Assembly (NCBI GenBank): GCA_031271965.1
Contig: JAISUS010000016.1
Coordinates: forward strand, 1-46,341
Direction: 5' to 3'
Source of the DNA: Prevotella sp.
GTDB lineage: Bacteria > Bacteroidota > Bacteroidia > Bacteroidales > Dysgonomonadaceae
Length of the DNA: 46,341 bases
The position numbers were made by a program, and so were the translations under genes. Position 1 is the first letter of the stretch, and every line of letters starts with the position of its first letter. The notes under the pieces are model-generated. The model was not told the origin of the DNA. It saw nothing but the letters and a program-made list of their open reading frames with translations, and made no database searches. This document shows, one piece after another, positions 35,216 to 46,245 of this stretch.

Positions 35216-38200
35216 TTATTGTATAAGTGTGAATTTTACGCTTATACCCATGTTGCTGTTTGTTGTGGGATATGACAGAGATATCAGAGGTTTGTTCAAT
35301 ATACGATCATAAAATGCTCTTAATGTCAAAGCTCTGCTTAATGTATAATCTGCTGATAATTTGAGTGTGAAGATAGTGATTCCATTTGTAGCCTGCGTGA
35401 AATTTTCTTCAATTTTTCTCAGAAGGGTTTCTGTTGTTTTGTGCGAAATACCAGCCTTTATATTCAAATCGTTATTAAAGTTTTTCGGTGTTCTAGATGT
35501 TAAACCTATGACTCTGTTAAATTCGTTAATACGATAACCGAAGTCAAACGTAAATTCCTTTTCAAGGTACTCTATAAGTTGGTATGAAGCCATATTGAGT
35601 GTAAGTATTCGCGAATTATTATAATCTAGGTCTATCTCCATATTGTTGTTGAGGCTGGCATCGACACCAATTAGTGGTCTGAATATCTCGGTAATATTTA
35701 CAGACGAAATATTGTAGGGAGACGATGGTATAGGGCTTCCGGTTAGCACGTCGCGGATAAATCCTAAATCGTCATTACTTGTACCTTCGGCTTGTACCCA
35801 GCTGGAGAAAGAACCATAGCTGCCGATCTGATACCTGCATTCATAAGAATGATTTAATTGTAGGTTTCTGAATTTTTCTTTTATGAATGGAATTTTTTGT
35901 AATCCGGCATATGATATTGACCAGTTTGGTAACATAGAGAGTAAAGAAGGAAAAGCAGATAAAGATATACTTGCTGCGTTGCGGCCTGTATATGCCGCTA
36001 TGAATGCAGGGATAAGTACATCGCTTGAGTTAGGGTTAACTCCGCCAGGTTGGTATTGACCGCCTTGATATTCCGTATCTTTGTATATATCTTCCAGTCT
36101 ATTGGAAATTATATCCCGGTTCTCTAAAAATTTACTGAAAGCTTTTGAATAATAGTTGTTTTTAGAATTGCTACTTTGCAATGACGAGGATAAGGCAATT
36201 GTAGTCATAGAGAAGCTCCCTCCTAAAGAACGAGGCATACCATCGAACATATACTGTATCTCGGTCCTGTCATTTTTTTCACGTGCTACTTTCAAATTAA
36301 TAACGAAATCTTTGAACGGTACAATTTGAGATTTCAACTCAAGCTTTTCGGCATGGTTGTATATGGCCGGGGTTATATTATTCTCATCCATCACCAGCCA
36401 GTCCCTACCCATCGATTTCTCTATGAAATCTTCCCCGCCCTCGAATCCGAAAGCAAAACCTAATCCGGGAACGAGTCCATATTCGGAATCCTTTTGTCCA
36501 AACATGTCTCCAATTCCGGGTCTGAATCCGGATAGGTATGTGTCTCTTCGTTTCGAGTAGTTGAATTCTATATTTCGTATAGCCATTAGTCCTCTGGCAG
36601 AATATTCTGTAATATCAGTAAAGAGTTTGGATGAGTTTGAATCTTTTAGTTTTGTTTCGATACTGACTTGAATATTTGCAGAATCTTTGTTCGTAATTAA
36701 AATTGACTTATCATCTAATTTTTTATACTTCAGAGAGTAGGTCTTCCCATCTTTCCGGGCTAGAACCTGTATCTCTTTTGTTCCCAAATTGTGAGTCAGA
36801 GTATATGTTGTATCTTTCTTTAACGTGATATTTTGTATGTATCTCTTTCTTTCCGGTTGTTGTTGGCGTGCTTGTTGCTGTTGCCGTTGCGTAGGTGATT
36901 GCCTTCTTTGGGTTTCGAATCTTTGATTGACTTTTTTAAGGAATCCGGATTTATTATACAAAGCCGTTAAGTCAAATCGCCCTCTCAGTTCTAAAGTAGC
37001 GTCATTACTTATTGTGTTTCCTATTTCCACTCCTTCTACAGATGCTCCTCGATCCCATTTGTAACCCGCTGTATAGGATATATTAGATGAGCCTATCCAG
37101 TCCAAAGCGGGGATGTTTTTGAATGGGAATTCATAACTCAATTTAGCTCTTTGCGAGTAGTTGAGAGGTGAACCTAAATTTAAAATACTATGCATTACGG
37201 AATCTTTCCATATTTCATAGTCGTCTCTGTTCAACTTTTTATTAACCTGTAGGTATGGTTCCTCTATTTCAGCTCTTGTTCCCGACTGGAAGGCAAACTT
37301 AAGGTTGCGTGTAAAATCCCAATTGATATTAAAATCTCTATCCCACAGAAAAGATTGACTCCACGAAAGGAATTCATTATTATTAGTACCTCCTATACTA
37401 TAACTTTCTATATCCCGGGTCAGGGTTTCCGTATAGTATCTGTGTATTTTTGAATCGAACGAAATACTGCTAGGTAGATAATTAATCCCAATAGAGCGTG
37501 CAAATTTTGCACTTCCCGATTTACTTTTTGTTTTTTTGAAAGGCTCCCATGTCTTGACTAGAGGAGCGTACATATAACTGAAATTAGCATTATAGTTTTT
37601 GACTAAATCGTATACTATATTCGGATTTCTCGATTCCGTCTCGCTAAAAGAGTAACCAAAGCTAAAGTTTGCCGGATCGTAAGGCATCGGAGTCTTACTT
37701 TGTATATTCACCTTTATATTATTGATACTAAGGCTTTTTGTTGTTGATCTTTCTTGAGCAAGGCTTTTGATAGAGTCCTTTTCCGCTCTGCTCTCTACAA
37801 TACTAAGCGATTCTTTTAGAGTGACATCCTGATCGAACGGATCATATTTAGGAGTCGTTGTTTGGTTCGAGTATGAATAATAAAGAGGTAAGCTGACTTT
37901 TGCTTTTTCCGGTAAAAATTTTCCTAATTCTACACTGGCAGCAATGCTGTAGGTATGGTAATCACTGTTTCGCCTTTCCATTAAGCTCTGATCTAAAGCC
38001 CCGAAACCACTTGTTTCTTTTCTTCCTGAAACATTGATTGTCCCTAGGTCGGATAATGCAATGTTCAGGTTGCCTTGTGCAGCCCATCCTCCTTCATCGT
38101 CAAAATCGGTTAAACGCAATTCATTTATCCATACCTCTCCCGATCTTACAATCCGTGAGTTGTTTCTAACTCCTATCATAATGACGTATACATCCGATAG

Positions 38201-41200
38201 AGAAGGATTACCTATTACACTCACTTTATTATTGGCATTTTCAGGGTCATAAGTGGAATATAAAGTTGTATACGATACGGTAGACCCGGCTTTTCGTTTT
38301 TCTCTGTTACGTTCCAGTTTTACGTTTTTCAATAATTCCAAAGGGAAGTCGAACATGTTTTCCTTAGGCCATACGGCGTATCTGCCACTTGTGTTGTCCT
38401 CATATCTTCCTCCCGGTGTGACAACCAACGGTATTTCGTATTCATAATAGTTGTTTTTATAATCGGAACCTAAACGCATGAAGATAGTGAGTTCACCCCT
38501 TTTAAGTTCGTCAATGTCATTAGCCATATCCTCGGCATGCGTGAAGAGTTGTATCCGCTTATAACGTCTTAAGTCGTATGTTGTATTTTTATATATTGCA
38601 CGTGCATCTGAAGGGTCTAGGTTTGTAACACGCATCGATAGGGATTGCTCGTTTTCTTTTATAAGTTGAGCCTGTTGAGGGTCGTTTGTTCTGCTTATAC
38701 CCGGAGGTAATAAATAGTTAACAGGCTTGCGTTCAGAATTTTCTTCGATATTCACGGTCGAAATATCAATTGTTCCATTTCCGTTGATATCGTCCTTGCC
38801 CAAAGCCTGTTCGTATACCCGCCAATCACCGCGTACAAGCTGTAATGTCCCGAAACGCAGATGTGTAGTTTCTTCAAAGTTTGTCAAGAATATTCGCATG
38901 AAACGAATACTTTTGAAATCTTGAATAGTTCCTGTTTTTGAGCCATCATGCTTGCGAATAGGGACTCTGAATTGGTACCATTTAATTTTACCCTCTGTTC
39001 CATTTCTGAGTGGTACTTCTCTTTCCTGCATGTCGACAATGTAGTTGTCGCCGACATTCATTTTGTTTGGTTTGAGCTCTATTTTATACTGGAAGTAAGA
39101 TTCATTCTCGTTAAGGGTATTATCTTGATCTATATCTTCTACATCCGGAACATTACGGGCTGCGGTGGAATATCTTTCGCTGGTCTGATCTGTAGAAGGG
39201 GAATTTCCCTCTGTATTGTTATAATACTTATACCTGTCGAGAATACCAGTTTCATTTTGATCATAATCAGCTCCGCGATAGAAGTGATAAGTATCCCCGG
39301 CCGGATCGTTTAACGGAGAAAACTGATTAGCGTCTAGTTCTTGTATTGCAGCCGGAGAGAGTCTTGACCGATACTCGGTCAGATAATTTTTGTACGTTTT
39401 ATACTCAAATTCTTCTGCTGTACTCAGACCATTGAGCCCGACGTCTTGTTTTTGCCTTGCCAGAGCGCCCAAATTATCGTCGAAAGCATATACTGTCGAT
39501 TGCCGTGTGGGAACTTTTCCCCATATGGTATATTCGAATGCAGTAGGATCATCGTTTACAGGTAACCCGTTTTCGTAGAATTTTTTCCCGTCTTTGAGTA
39601 CATCTTCGGATATTTCTCCCAGATTAAAATAAAGATCACCGCCCCGGGTGTGGTATTCAGGTTTGCCTACATCGTCGTTATATACAAAAGGGTCCATCAA
39701 CCAAAACTCAATGTATTCTATGTTAGAGGCTTCGAAGTCGCGAACATCCATTTTACGAGTAATTCCGGCCCAACGTTTTTTCGGGTTTTGGAGGCTGCCC
39801 TCTGGATTTATATTAGTAGCGTCCAGATTGTAAGGGCCTCTCTCATTCGGATAAAATGAAAGGTTTAATACCGGTAGTGTCGCAGATTCTGTGTTGTTAA
39901 GGCTCTTGTTCGGGTATAATTCCCAAACATTAATTTCGCGGACAAAGTGATTGGAAAGCTGATCTTTATCATTTTTTATATGATCTGGCGTCAGTGAATT
40001 TCCTTTGCGGGTAAATAACGGATCTATTATAAACCACGATAGCATAGCTCTGTTTTTACCATACGCTAAAGTGTCTGTGGTTATATTTGATTCGGGAAAG
40101 CTCTTTGGAGTGGATGCGAGAGTCCAAGCATAGGGGCTTTTTATGTCTATTCTGGATTCTGAAGACTCGAAATCGTCCAGATATGAATAACCGCCGGCGT
40201 CTTTGCTTTGATAATGACCTGCAATCATCTGAGCAAATTCGGCAGAGAAATTGATATGAGATGGTTGTGTGGCGTTTACGAACGGAATCTTATCAATGAG
40301 GTTCGTGAGCCACATAGACTCGGCTTTAAATGATGTGTTTAATCCCCACAATGTGTTTTTTACCGATTCGTCACCTATCACAGTTTTTGTCGTCAGGGGT
40401 TTTTCATACATATGCATGATAGTCCCCCCAATATTGAAATTCTTGCTTATATCGTAGCTCAGATTGAGGCCTAATAACGTTTTACGCTGCATGCCCAGAG
40501 CCCTTTCTTCTAACGAAGTTTGAATATTAGCATCTGAATCCAGCAGATTTTGGTTGATGATGGTTACTATACCCGACATATAATCTACAATGTAGTCTAC
40601 ACCTTCGGCAAGAGCTACTCCGTTTGCTGTAAGTTTTACCGATCCTTGAGGAATATTTGTTGCATTTAAGTCTATTTCGGCATTGTTAGTCGACGACCCT
40701 CTATATGAACCATATATTTTGAATTTGTTTTTTTCTGCAATCTGGCGTGCTACGGTCAATGTTGAATCATAAAGTTGTTGATATACATATTTTTCAGCAA
40801 TAGAAGCATTTCCTATTTTCTTTGCCAGATGTTTCCCAAACGGTTCCACTACAGGAAAGAAAATACGTCCTGTTTGCGATTTTACCGTATATCCTTCTAC
40901 GAAGTCGAAAATACCATCACCTTTATTTCCTTTATTATCGGATACAGCCTGATTGTTAGAATTGAGATTATCGAGGTTCATCACCTTAAGCAACATTTCG
41001 TTTTTAATATCTCCTTCAGGCAAGTAAGTGATATATCTGCCCACAGTATCCGATTGGTAAGATATATTCAAACGGAAACGATCTTGTTGTATGTTGGATG
41101 CTCCCAGATAATATACATTCTTCATCATCAAATTCCATGTGTACGAACGAGGTGAAAGAGACACGGGTTTTAACAGGCGTAGGAACAATGCACCTGATTT

Positions 41201-42682
41201 GTTGTTCGAACTATTATAACTGTCGGCAATGTCTGTTGAGAATTCTCCCACCTGATATGTTGCGCCCCCCATTGTATATTCGTAGGCGATAGCTAAGACC
41301 TCGTCAGCTTGCAGTGCAGATGTTAAGGAAATATACCCTAGTTGAGCATTATAAGTATACTCCGATGAACTTAGCAAACGGGCATTCTCTATTTTTTCAT
41401 AATCGAGTCCGCTTTCTATATAGTTGTTAAATAGTCCGGTTACTTGTGTGATATCCCGGGCTTTAGCATAATTGGTTGTTATGATTTCGTATAAATTGTT
41501 TGCGTCGTTGTATGGTACGTCGATATTGCCTTTAGGCTGCCAATTGGAGTTTCTGATACCTTTGTGCTCAGCCATCTCTGCAAAAGCTACAATGTTTCGC
41601 GATTGAGTATAGTCTGATTTTTTATTTGTAATCCAGACCTCCATACGAGTGATGTTGATTGAGGACTTTATGTATGGCAATTTGCTCATCGCTTCATCGT
41701 AGGTGTCTCTGAAGTAGTGCCCTAAAAAGAAATGCCTGTTTTCGTCGTATTGATCTGCTTTAAATTCGTATTGGCTGGTTTGTACACCACCTTTTGTGTT
41801 TAATGTTTGGGATTGGGATTCCTGTTGCGAAACTACAGCGTTAACCCGGAGTTTTCCAAATTGAAGTTCCGTGTTTATTCCGAATAATGCAGTTCCTCCA
41901 TTTATCAGAGAATTAGTTGTGCTCATGCTTACATTACCGGCTTCTATTCGCTTTATTATTTCGTCCTCTTTTCCCTCATAGCCTAACTTTAGTTTTTTTG
42001 AGTCGAAGTCGAACAGGGCTTTGGTGTCGTAGTTCATCCCGAAGTTGATCTTGTCTCCCACGGATGCCGTTACATTCATCTGTATGTCTTCTTTGAACTC
42101 AAAAGTAGTCCGGCTTCGGTTTCGTTCAGATAGGGTAGGATTGTCGGTATTATTATGTTTCAGTTGCATAGTAGCCTCTATGTACCCCTGTGTTCTGACC
42201 TTTACACCTCCCGGACCGAATAGTTTATCAGCTACATTCAGGTTCAGTTTTATATCTTTTAATGAAAAATCGTCCTTTTCATCTCTCTTATCGTAAGCTT
42301 CGGCATTCTTATTTCTGAAATAATCTGACATGGATTGCTTGAGCGTGTAGTCTTTATACTCGTCTGTGCTCAAAGAAAAAGGAGTAACAACCTCGGTATC
42401 CCCAATTTTTGTGCGAAATATGTACAATCCACTGGCTGGATCATATTCTATCTTTCTGACCAAATTGCTTGGGTCTTTAAGGTCGATCGGAGGGTTTGCT
42501 TTCAGATCTTTATAAGTTTCTATTTGTGTTTTTTTTACGGGATAACGAGGTACAGTATCGTTAGGTTGAAATTGCTCTTTCAATGCAATATCAGATTGTG
42601 TTTTCCATGCAATAAGAGAAAACGAACTGACAGAGCTTATGAGGAGTGCTGTTATAATTAGGTATTTGAAGTGCTTTTTCAA
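35216..42682 (-). CDS. sprA: Type IX secretion outer-membrane translocon SprA/Sov
   Basis: The 2488-residue protein forms the large outer-membrane barrel that passes cargo proteins through the type IX secretion system. Its size is close to Flavobacterium SprA and Porphyromonas Sov. A signal peptide is visible (about residues 1-26), and the N-terminal SprA domain contains DLKDPSNLVRKIEYDPASGLY. Many aromatic beta-strands follow. A Gln/Arg-rich segment near residues 1922-1946 (for example QRQQQQARQQQPERKR) looks like a surface loop. The first codon is TTG (42680-42682); no upstream ATG is in frame. It follows ruvA by 14 bp and probably shares its transcript. No other T9SS genes are in the window. 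Confidence 0.96.
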   Translation of the reverse strand: MKKHFKYLIITALLISSVSSFSLIAWKTQSDIALKEQFQPNDTVPRYPVKKTQIETYKDLKANPPIDLKDPSNLVRKIEYDPASGLYIFRTKIGDTEVVTPFSLSTDEYKDYTLKQSMSDYFRNKNAEAYDKRDEKDDFSLKDIKLNLNVADKLFGPGGVKVRTQGYIEATMQLKHNNTDNPTLSERNRSRTTFEFKEDIQMNVTASVGDKINFGMNYDTKALFDFDSKKLKLGYEGKEDEIIKRIEAGNVSMSTTNSLINGGTALFGINTELQFGKLRVNAVVSQQESQSQTLNTKGGVQTSQYEFKADQYDENRHFFLGHYFRDTYDEAMSKLPYIKSSINITRMEVWITNKKSDYTQSRNIVAFAEMAEHKGIRNSNWQPKGNIDVPYNDANNLYEIITTNYAKARDITQVTGLFNNYIESGLDYEKIENARLLSSSEYTYNAQLGYISLTSALQADEVLAIAYEYTMGGATYQVGEFSTDIADSYNSSNNKSGALFLRLLKPVSLSPRSYTWNLMMKNVYYLGASNIQQDRFRLNISYQSDTVGRYITYLPEGDIKNEMLLKVMNLDNLNSNNQAVSDNKGNKGDGIFDFVEGYTVKSQTGRIFFPVVEPFGKHLAKKIGNASIAEKYVYQQLYDSTLTVARQIAEKNKFKIYGSYRGSSTNNAEIDLNATNIPQGSVKLTANGVALAEGVDYIVDYMSGIVTIINQNLLDSDANIQTSLEERALGMQRKTLLGLNLSYDISKNFNIGGTIMHMYEKPLTTKTVIGDESVKNTLWGLNTSFKAESMWLTNLIDKIPFVNATQPSHINFSAEFAQMIAGHYQSKDAGGYSYLDDFESSESRIDIKSPYAWTLASTPKSFPESNITTDTLAYGKNRAMLSWFIIDPLFTRKGNSLTPDHIKNDKDQLSNHFVREINVWELYPNKSLNNTESATLPVLNLSFYPNERGPYNLDATNINPEGSLQNPKKRWAGITRKMDVRDFEASNIEYIEFWLMDPFVYNDDVGKPEYHTRGGDLYFNLGEISEDVLKDGKKFYENGLPVNDDPTAFEYTIWGKVPTRQSTVYAFDDNLGALARQKQDVGLNGLSTAEEFEYKTYKNYLTEYRSRLSPAAIQELDANQFSPLNDPAGDTYHFYRGADYDQNETGILDRYKYYNNTEGNSPSTDQTSERYSTAARNVPDVEDIDQDNTLNENESYFQYKIELKPNKMNVGDNYIVDMQEREVPLRNGTEGKIKWYQFRVPIRKHDGSKTGTIQDFKSIRFMRIFLTNFEETTHLRFGTLQLVRGDWRVYEQALGKDDINGNGTIDISTVNIEENSERKPVNYLLPPGISRTNDPQQAQLIKENEQSLSMRVTNLDPSDARAIYKNTTYDLRRYKRIQLFTHAEDMANDIDELKRGELTIFMRLGSDYKNNYYEYEIPLVVTPGGRYEDNTSGRYAVWPKENMFDFPLELLKNVKLERNREKRKAGSTVSYTTLYSTYDPENANNKVSVIGNPSLSDVYVIMIGVRNNSRIVRSGEVWINELRLTDFDDEGGWAAQGNLNIALSDLGTINVSGRKETSGFGALDQSLMERRNSDYHTYSIAASVELGKFLPEKAKVSLPLYYSYSNQTTTPKYDPFDQDVTLKESLSIVESRAEKDSIKSLAQERSTTKSLSINNIKVNIQSKTPMPYDPANFSFGYSFSETESRNPNIVYDLVKNYNANFSYMYAPLVKTWEPFKKTKSKSGSAKFARSIGINYLPSSISFDSKIHRYYTETLTRDIESYSIGGTNNNEFLSWSQSFLWDRDFNINWDFTRNLKFAFQSGTRAEIEEPYLQVNKKLNRDDYEIWKDSVMHSILNLGSPLNYSQRAKLSYEFPFKNIPALDWIGSSNISYTAGYKWDRGASVEGVEIGNTISNDATLELRGRFDLTALYNKSGFLKKVNQRFETQRRQSPTQRQQQQARQQQPERKRYIQNITLKKDTTYTLTHNLGTKEIQVLARKDGKTYSLKYKKLDDKSILITNKDSANIQVSIETKLKDSNSSKLFTDITEYSARGLMAIRNIEFNYSKRRDTYLSGFRPGIGDMFGQKDSEYGLVPGLGFAFGFEGGEDFIEKSMGRDWLVMDENNITPAIYNHAEKLELKSQIVPFKDFVINLKVAREKNDRTEIQYMFDGMPRSLGGSFSMTTIALSSSLQSSNSKNNYYSKAFSKFLENRDIISNRLEDIYKDTEYQGGQYQPGGVNPNSSDVLIPAFIAAYTGRNAASISLSAFPSLLSMLPNWSISYAGLQKIPFIKEKFRNLQLNHSYECRYQIGSYGSFSSWVQAEGTSNDDLGFIRDVLTGSPIPSSPYNISSVNITEIFRPLIGVDASLNNNMEIDLDYNNSRILTLNMASYQLIEYLEKEFTFDFGYRINEFNRVIGLTSRTPKNFNNDLNIKAGISHKTTETLLRKIEENFTQATNGITIFTLKLSADYTLSRALTLRAFYDRILNKPLISLSYPTTNSNMGISVKFTLIQ

Positions 42683-42696
42683 TCTGATAAAGGGAA

Positions 42697-43278
42697 TTAG
42701 AGCATTTTTAATGCTGTTTTTATGATCTGTTCGACGGTGCTGTCAGGTTTTTCTTTTAATATTTTAGCAACAACTTTTTGAGAGGGCTGTTGTGTAAATC
42801 CTAACATGACCAAAGCCGCAGTGGCTTCTTCTCCTGCCGGATTAGTGGCAGCAAACATTTCAACCTGTTGTATCCCACTGACTTTAATTTTATCTTTTAA
42901 ATCGACAATAACACGTTGAGCCGTTTTCAGACCTATTCCTTTTACGGTTTTTAGCATATCGGAGTTTCCTGAAGCTATTACGTTTGTTAATTCTAAAGGA
43001 TTCATCGAAGATAATATCATCCGCGCAGTGCTTGCCCCTATACCCGAAACACTTATCAAAAGTATAAATAATTCACGTTCTTGCTTATCAAAGAAGCCGA
43101 ATAACTGATGGGCATCTTCTCTGATAGCTTCATATATAAAAAGCTTAGCGTTTTTTTGTCCCGAAAGGTTTGTATAAGTATTTAACGAGATGTTTATGAA
43201 ATAACCGATCCCATAAGTCTCAACAGTCACAGAAGCTGGTGTTAATTCTGCAATTTCTCCTTTGATGTAGTCAATCAT
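42697..43278 (-). CDS. ruvA: Holliday junction branch migration protein RuvA
   Basis: RuvA binds Holliday junctions and loads the RuvB motor. The 193-residue product starts at the ATG at 43276-43278 ([12 protein letters not shown]), the family's usual start; a longer frame upstream gives 38 extra residues unlike the family. The N-terminal OB fold includes [11 protein letters not shown]. Two helix-hairpin-helix motifs follow, [16 protein letters not shown] and [17 protein letters not shown]. The C-terminal RuvB-binding region ends with IIKTALKML. It precedes sprA, an order seen in several Bacteroidetes. Confidence 0.97.
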   Translation of the reverse strand: MIDYIKGEIAELTPASVTVETYGIGYFINISLNTYTNLSGQKNAKLFIYEAIREDAHQLFGFFDKQERELFILLISVSGIGASTARMILSSMNPLELTNVIASGNSDMLKTVKGIGLKTAQRVIVDLKDKIKVSGIQQVEMFAATNPAGEEATAALVMLGFTQQPSQKVVAKILKEKPDSTVEQIIKTALKML

Positions 43279-43407
43279 AGCCCGAATGTAATTTCTAGTT
43301 AATTTATAACGAATAAATATTAAAAAAAGTATATCAGGTTTGTGAACTTTTTGTATACTATACTCCTTTATTAATCGGTAAAGATATAACAATTGAATTG
43401 TTTTTTT

Positions 43408-43415
43408 TATCTTTG
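43408..43415 (+). promoter_or_regulatory. -7 box TATCTTTG for the nitroreductase/M3 peptidase genes
   Basis: TATCTTTG matches TAnnTTTG and lies 26 bp before the ATG at 43442. The -33 region is not convincing. Confidence 0.45.
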
Positions 43416-43441
43416 ATTATACTAACTGAACTTTTAAATGA

Positions 43442-44086
43442 ATGACTATGCAAATTAAGAATGTGGCGAATGAAAGCAACCGCTTGCTAGCGATGCGTGC
43501 GTCGATAAGAAGATATGATGATTTAGTGAAAATCGATAGGGAAGAACTGAGAAATATATTGCAGGATGCTATGACAGCTCCTTCTTCTTTTAACCTTCAA
43601 CCGTGGCGCTTTTTCATTTTCGACACGTCGGAAGGCAAAGAGATGGTTAAGCCATATATGATGTTCAATCAATCGCAATGGGAATCGTCATCAGCTATAA
43701 TTGCCATTTTCGGGGATATGGATAGTTATTCGGCAGCGGATAAAATATTATCGGCAAATGTAAACTTCAGTTTGATGACAGAAGATTATAAAACTCAGAT
43801 GCTGGAAATAATCTCCACGTACAGGGAAAGTTATACAGATGAAAGGCTTAGAGGATCTATATTGCTCGATTGTGGTTTCGTTGCGATGCAATTAATGCTT
43901 TCGGCTAAAGCGTATGGTTATGATACGAATCCGATCGGGGGTTTTATGAGAAAAGAGTTGACGCAGGCTTTGGAACTTGATGAAAAGCGATATATTCCGA
44001 TTTTACTGGTGTCGATAGGCAAAGCTGCCGAAAAGGCTAAAGATACAGTTCGGTTTTCTGTCGACGATATAACGGTTTGGAGATGA
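43442..44086 (+). CDS. Nitroreductase-family protein
   Basis: The 214-residue FMN-type oxidoreductase contains MRASIRRYDDLVKIDREEL and DAMTAPSSFNLQPWRFFIF near its N-terminus, and LLDCGFVAMQLMLSAKAYGYDTNPIGGF further on. The family reduces nitro compounds, quinones or flavins with NAD(P)H; the substrate cannot be read. It starts divergently from ruvA and lies 27 bp upstream of the M3 peptidase, which may be co-transcribed. An alternative start at Met3 (43448) is possible. Confidence 0.9.
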   Translation: MTMQIKNVANESNRLLAMRASIRRYDDLVKIDREELRNILQDAMTAPSSFNLQPWRFFIFDTSEGKEMVKPYMMFNQSQWESSSAIIAIFGDMDSYSAADKILSANVNFSLMTEDYKTQMLEIISTYRESYTDERLRGSILLDCGFVAMQLMLSAKAYGYDTNPIGGFMRKELTQALELDEKRYIPILLVSIGKAAEKAKDTVRFSVDDITVWR

Positions 44087-44113
44087 AAACTAATTATATA
44101 GCCTAATTATTTT

Positions 44114-46207
44114 ATGAAAAAGAAAATACTTTTTGTTTTATTTTTTGCATTAACGATGAATTTAATTCAAGCACAAAATCCGTTTTTCTCGGCGTATAAG
44201 ACGCCATACGATACACCCCCGTTCGATAAGATTAAGAACGAACATTATGAACCTGCAATGGATAAGGGAATAAAAGAACACCAGGCAGAGATCAATAAAA
44301 TTGCACTGATAAGAGCTGTTCCTACTTTTGAGAACACAATACTACCGTATGAAGAATCAGGTAAATTGTTGAGCAGGGTGACTTCGGTATTCTTTAATCT
44401 GTTGAGTGCTGAAAGTGGTGATGAAATGATGGAGATAGCACAGCGCGTTCAGCCTAAACTGTCTCAACACTCAAACGAAATAACTCTGAATGAAGGTTTG
44501 TTTCAAAAAATAAAAGCGGTATATGATAAACGTTTTGAATCGAATCTGAATCCTGAGCAAATAAGGTTAGTAGAAAAGATATACCAGAGTTTCGAAAATA
44601 GCGGGGCCACGTTAGTTGGTCAGGACCGGGATAAATATAAAGAATTGTCGTTAAAACTTAGTCAGCTTACTCTTACTTTTGGACAGAATGTACTAAAAGA
44701 AGGGAATAAGTTTGAGATGATTCTTACCGATGATACTGATTTGGCCGGCTTGCCACAAATGGTAAAAGATGCAGCTGCGGCTAAAGCCAAAGGAAAAGGT
44801 AAATCGGGGTATATGTTCGATTTATCGGCTCCCAGTTATATTGCCTTTATGAAATATTCTTCGCGTCGTGATCTCCGCGAAAAACTCTACATGGCATATA
44901 ATACAAAATGTGTTGTCGGAGGCGAATTTGACAATCAGGATAACGTAAAAGAAATAGCTAAAACCCGTATGGAGATAGCCAAACTTCTCGGCTATTCGGA
45001 CTATGCTTCATATGTTCTAAAGAATAAGATGGCAAAAGACAAACAGCATGTTTACAAGCTTCTCGACGATCTGTATAACGCATACGGACAAGCAGCTCGT
45101 GAGGATGTAAAGCTGGTGGAAGGCTTTGCTGTGGGAATGGAACAAAAGTCAATTGATTTGCAACCTTGGGATTGGGCTTACTATTCAGAAAAACTGAAAG
45201 ATGCAAAATATAGTGTAAGTGATGAGATCGTACGTCCATATTTTGAACTTGAAAATGTAAAGAAAGGCGTATTTGGTCTGGCTACAGATTTGTATGGTAT
45301 AACATTTCGTAAGAATACGAAAATACCTGTATATCACTCAGAGGTGGAGGCTTTTGATGTGTTGGACGAAAATGGAAATTTCCTTGCAGTTCTCTATACA
45401 GACTTCCATCCGCGTGAAGGTAAAAGACAAGGTGCTTGGATGACGGAATATAAAGGACAGTACGTGGAAAAGGGAAAAGATTCGCGCCCTCATGTGTCTA
45501 TCGTGATGAATTTTACCCGTCCGACAGCTACCGAGCCGGCTTTGCTTACATTCGATGAGGTGGAAACATTCTTACATGAATTCGGTCATGCCTTACATGG
45601 TATATTGACTAAATGTACATATGAATCGTTGTCGGGAACGAATGTGTTGCACGATTTTGTGGAATTACCATCTCAAATAATGGAAAACTGGCTGACAGAA
45701 AAAGAATATCTGGACAAATTTGCGGTACATTATAAAACCGGGGAAAAAATTCCTGCCGGATTGGTTCAGAAATTAGTCGATGCGGCCAATTATAATGCCG
45801 GTTATTTGTGTTATCGTCAATTGTCTTTCGGTTATCTGGACATGGCATGGCACTCACTGACTCAACCATATACCGGAGATGTAAAAGAATTTGAGCGTAC
45901 AGCTATGGATAAAACTGCATTGCTGCCTGTCGCTCCGGATGTGAATATGTCAACCTCTTTCTCTCATATATTTTCGGGTGGTTATGCTGCTGGATATTAT
46001 GGCTATAAATGGGCAGAAGTATTGGACGCAGATGCTTTTGCTTTGTTCAAAGAGACCGGTATCTTTAATAAAGAAACAGCACGGTCATTCAGAGAAAATA
46101 TTTTACAACGAGGCAATACCGAAGAACCTATGAGCTTATATATTAAGTTTAGGGGGCAAGAGCCTGGCGTAGATGCATTATTGAAAAGGAACGGAATCAA
46201 GAAATAA
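44114..46207 (+). CDS. dcp: M3-family metallopeptidase, peptidyl-dipeptidase Dcp-like
   Basis: The 697-residue zinc peptidase has a signal peptide (residues about 1-20, ending NLIQAQ), so it likely acts in the periplasm. The M3 motif LHEFGHALHGIL places His488, Glu489 and His492 at the active site, and the third zinc ligand is expected about 25 residues further on, in VELPSQIMENW. The length and N-terminal NPFFSAYKTPYDTPPFDKIKNEHYEPA pattern fit dipeptidyl carboxypeptidase (Dcp) rather than oligopeptidase A. It would trim dipeptides from the C-terminus of peptides for nutrition or turnover. Confidence 0.93.
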   Translation: MKKKILFVLFFALTMNLIQAQNPFFSAYKTPYDTPPFDKIKNEHYEPAMDKGIKEHQAEINKIALIRAVPTFENTILPYEESGKLLSRVTSVFFNLLSAESGDEMMEIAQRVQPKLSQHSNEITLNEGLFQKIKAVYDKRFESNLNPEQIRLVEKIYQSFENSGATLVGQDRDKYKELSLKLSQLTLTFGQNVLKEGNKFEMILTDDTDLAGLPQMVKDAAAAKAKGKGKSGYMFDLSAPSYIAFMKYSSRRDLREKLYMAYNTKCVVGGEFDNQDNVKEIAKTRMEIAKLLGYSDYASYVLKNKMAKDKQHVYKLLDDLYNAYGQAAREDVKLVEGFAVGMEQKSIDLQPWDWAYYSEKLKDAKYSVSDEIVRPYFELENVKKGVFGLATDLYGITFRKNTKIPVYHSEVEAFDVLDENGNFLAVLYTDFHPREGKRQGAWMTEYKGQYVEKGKDSRPHVSIVMNFTRPTATEPALLTFDEVETFLHEFGHALHGILTKCTYESLSGTNVLHDFVELPSQIMENWLTEKEYLDKFAVHYKTGEKIPAGLVQKLVDAANYNAGYLCYRQLSFGYLDMAWHSLTQPYTGDVKEFERTAMDKTALLPVAPDVNMSTSFSHIFSGGYAAGYYGYKWAEVLDADAFALFKETGIFNKETARSFRENILQRGNTEEPMSLYIKFRGQEPGVDALLKRNGIKK

Positions 46208-46245
46208 TAATAACTCAAAAAGAGGGTGTGTCAAAAGGTCTTTTA

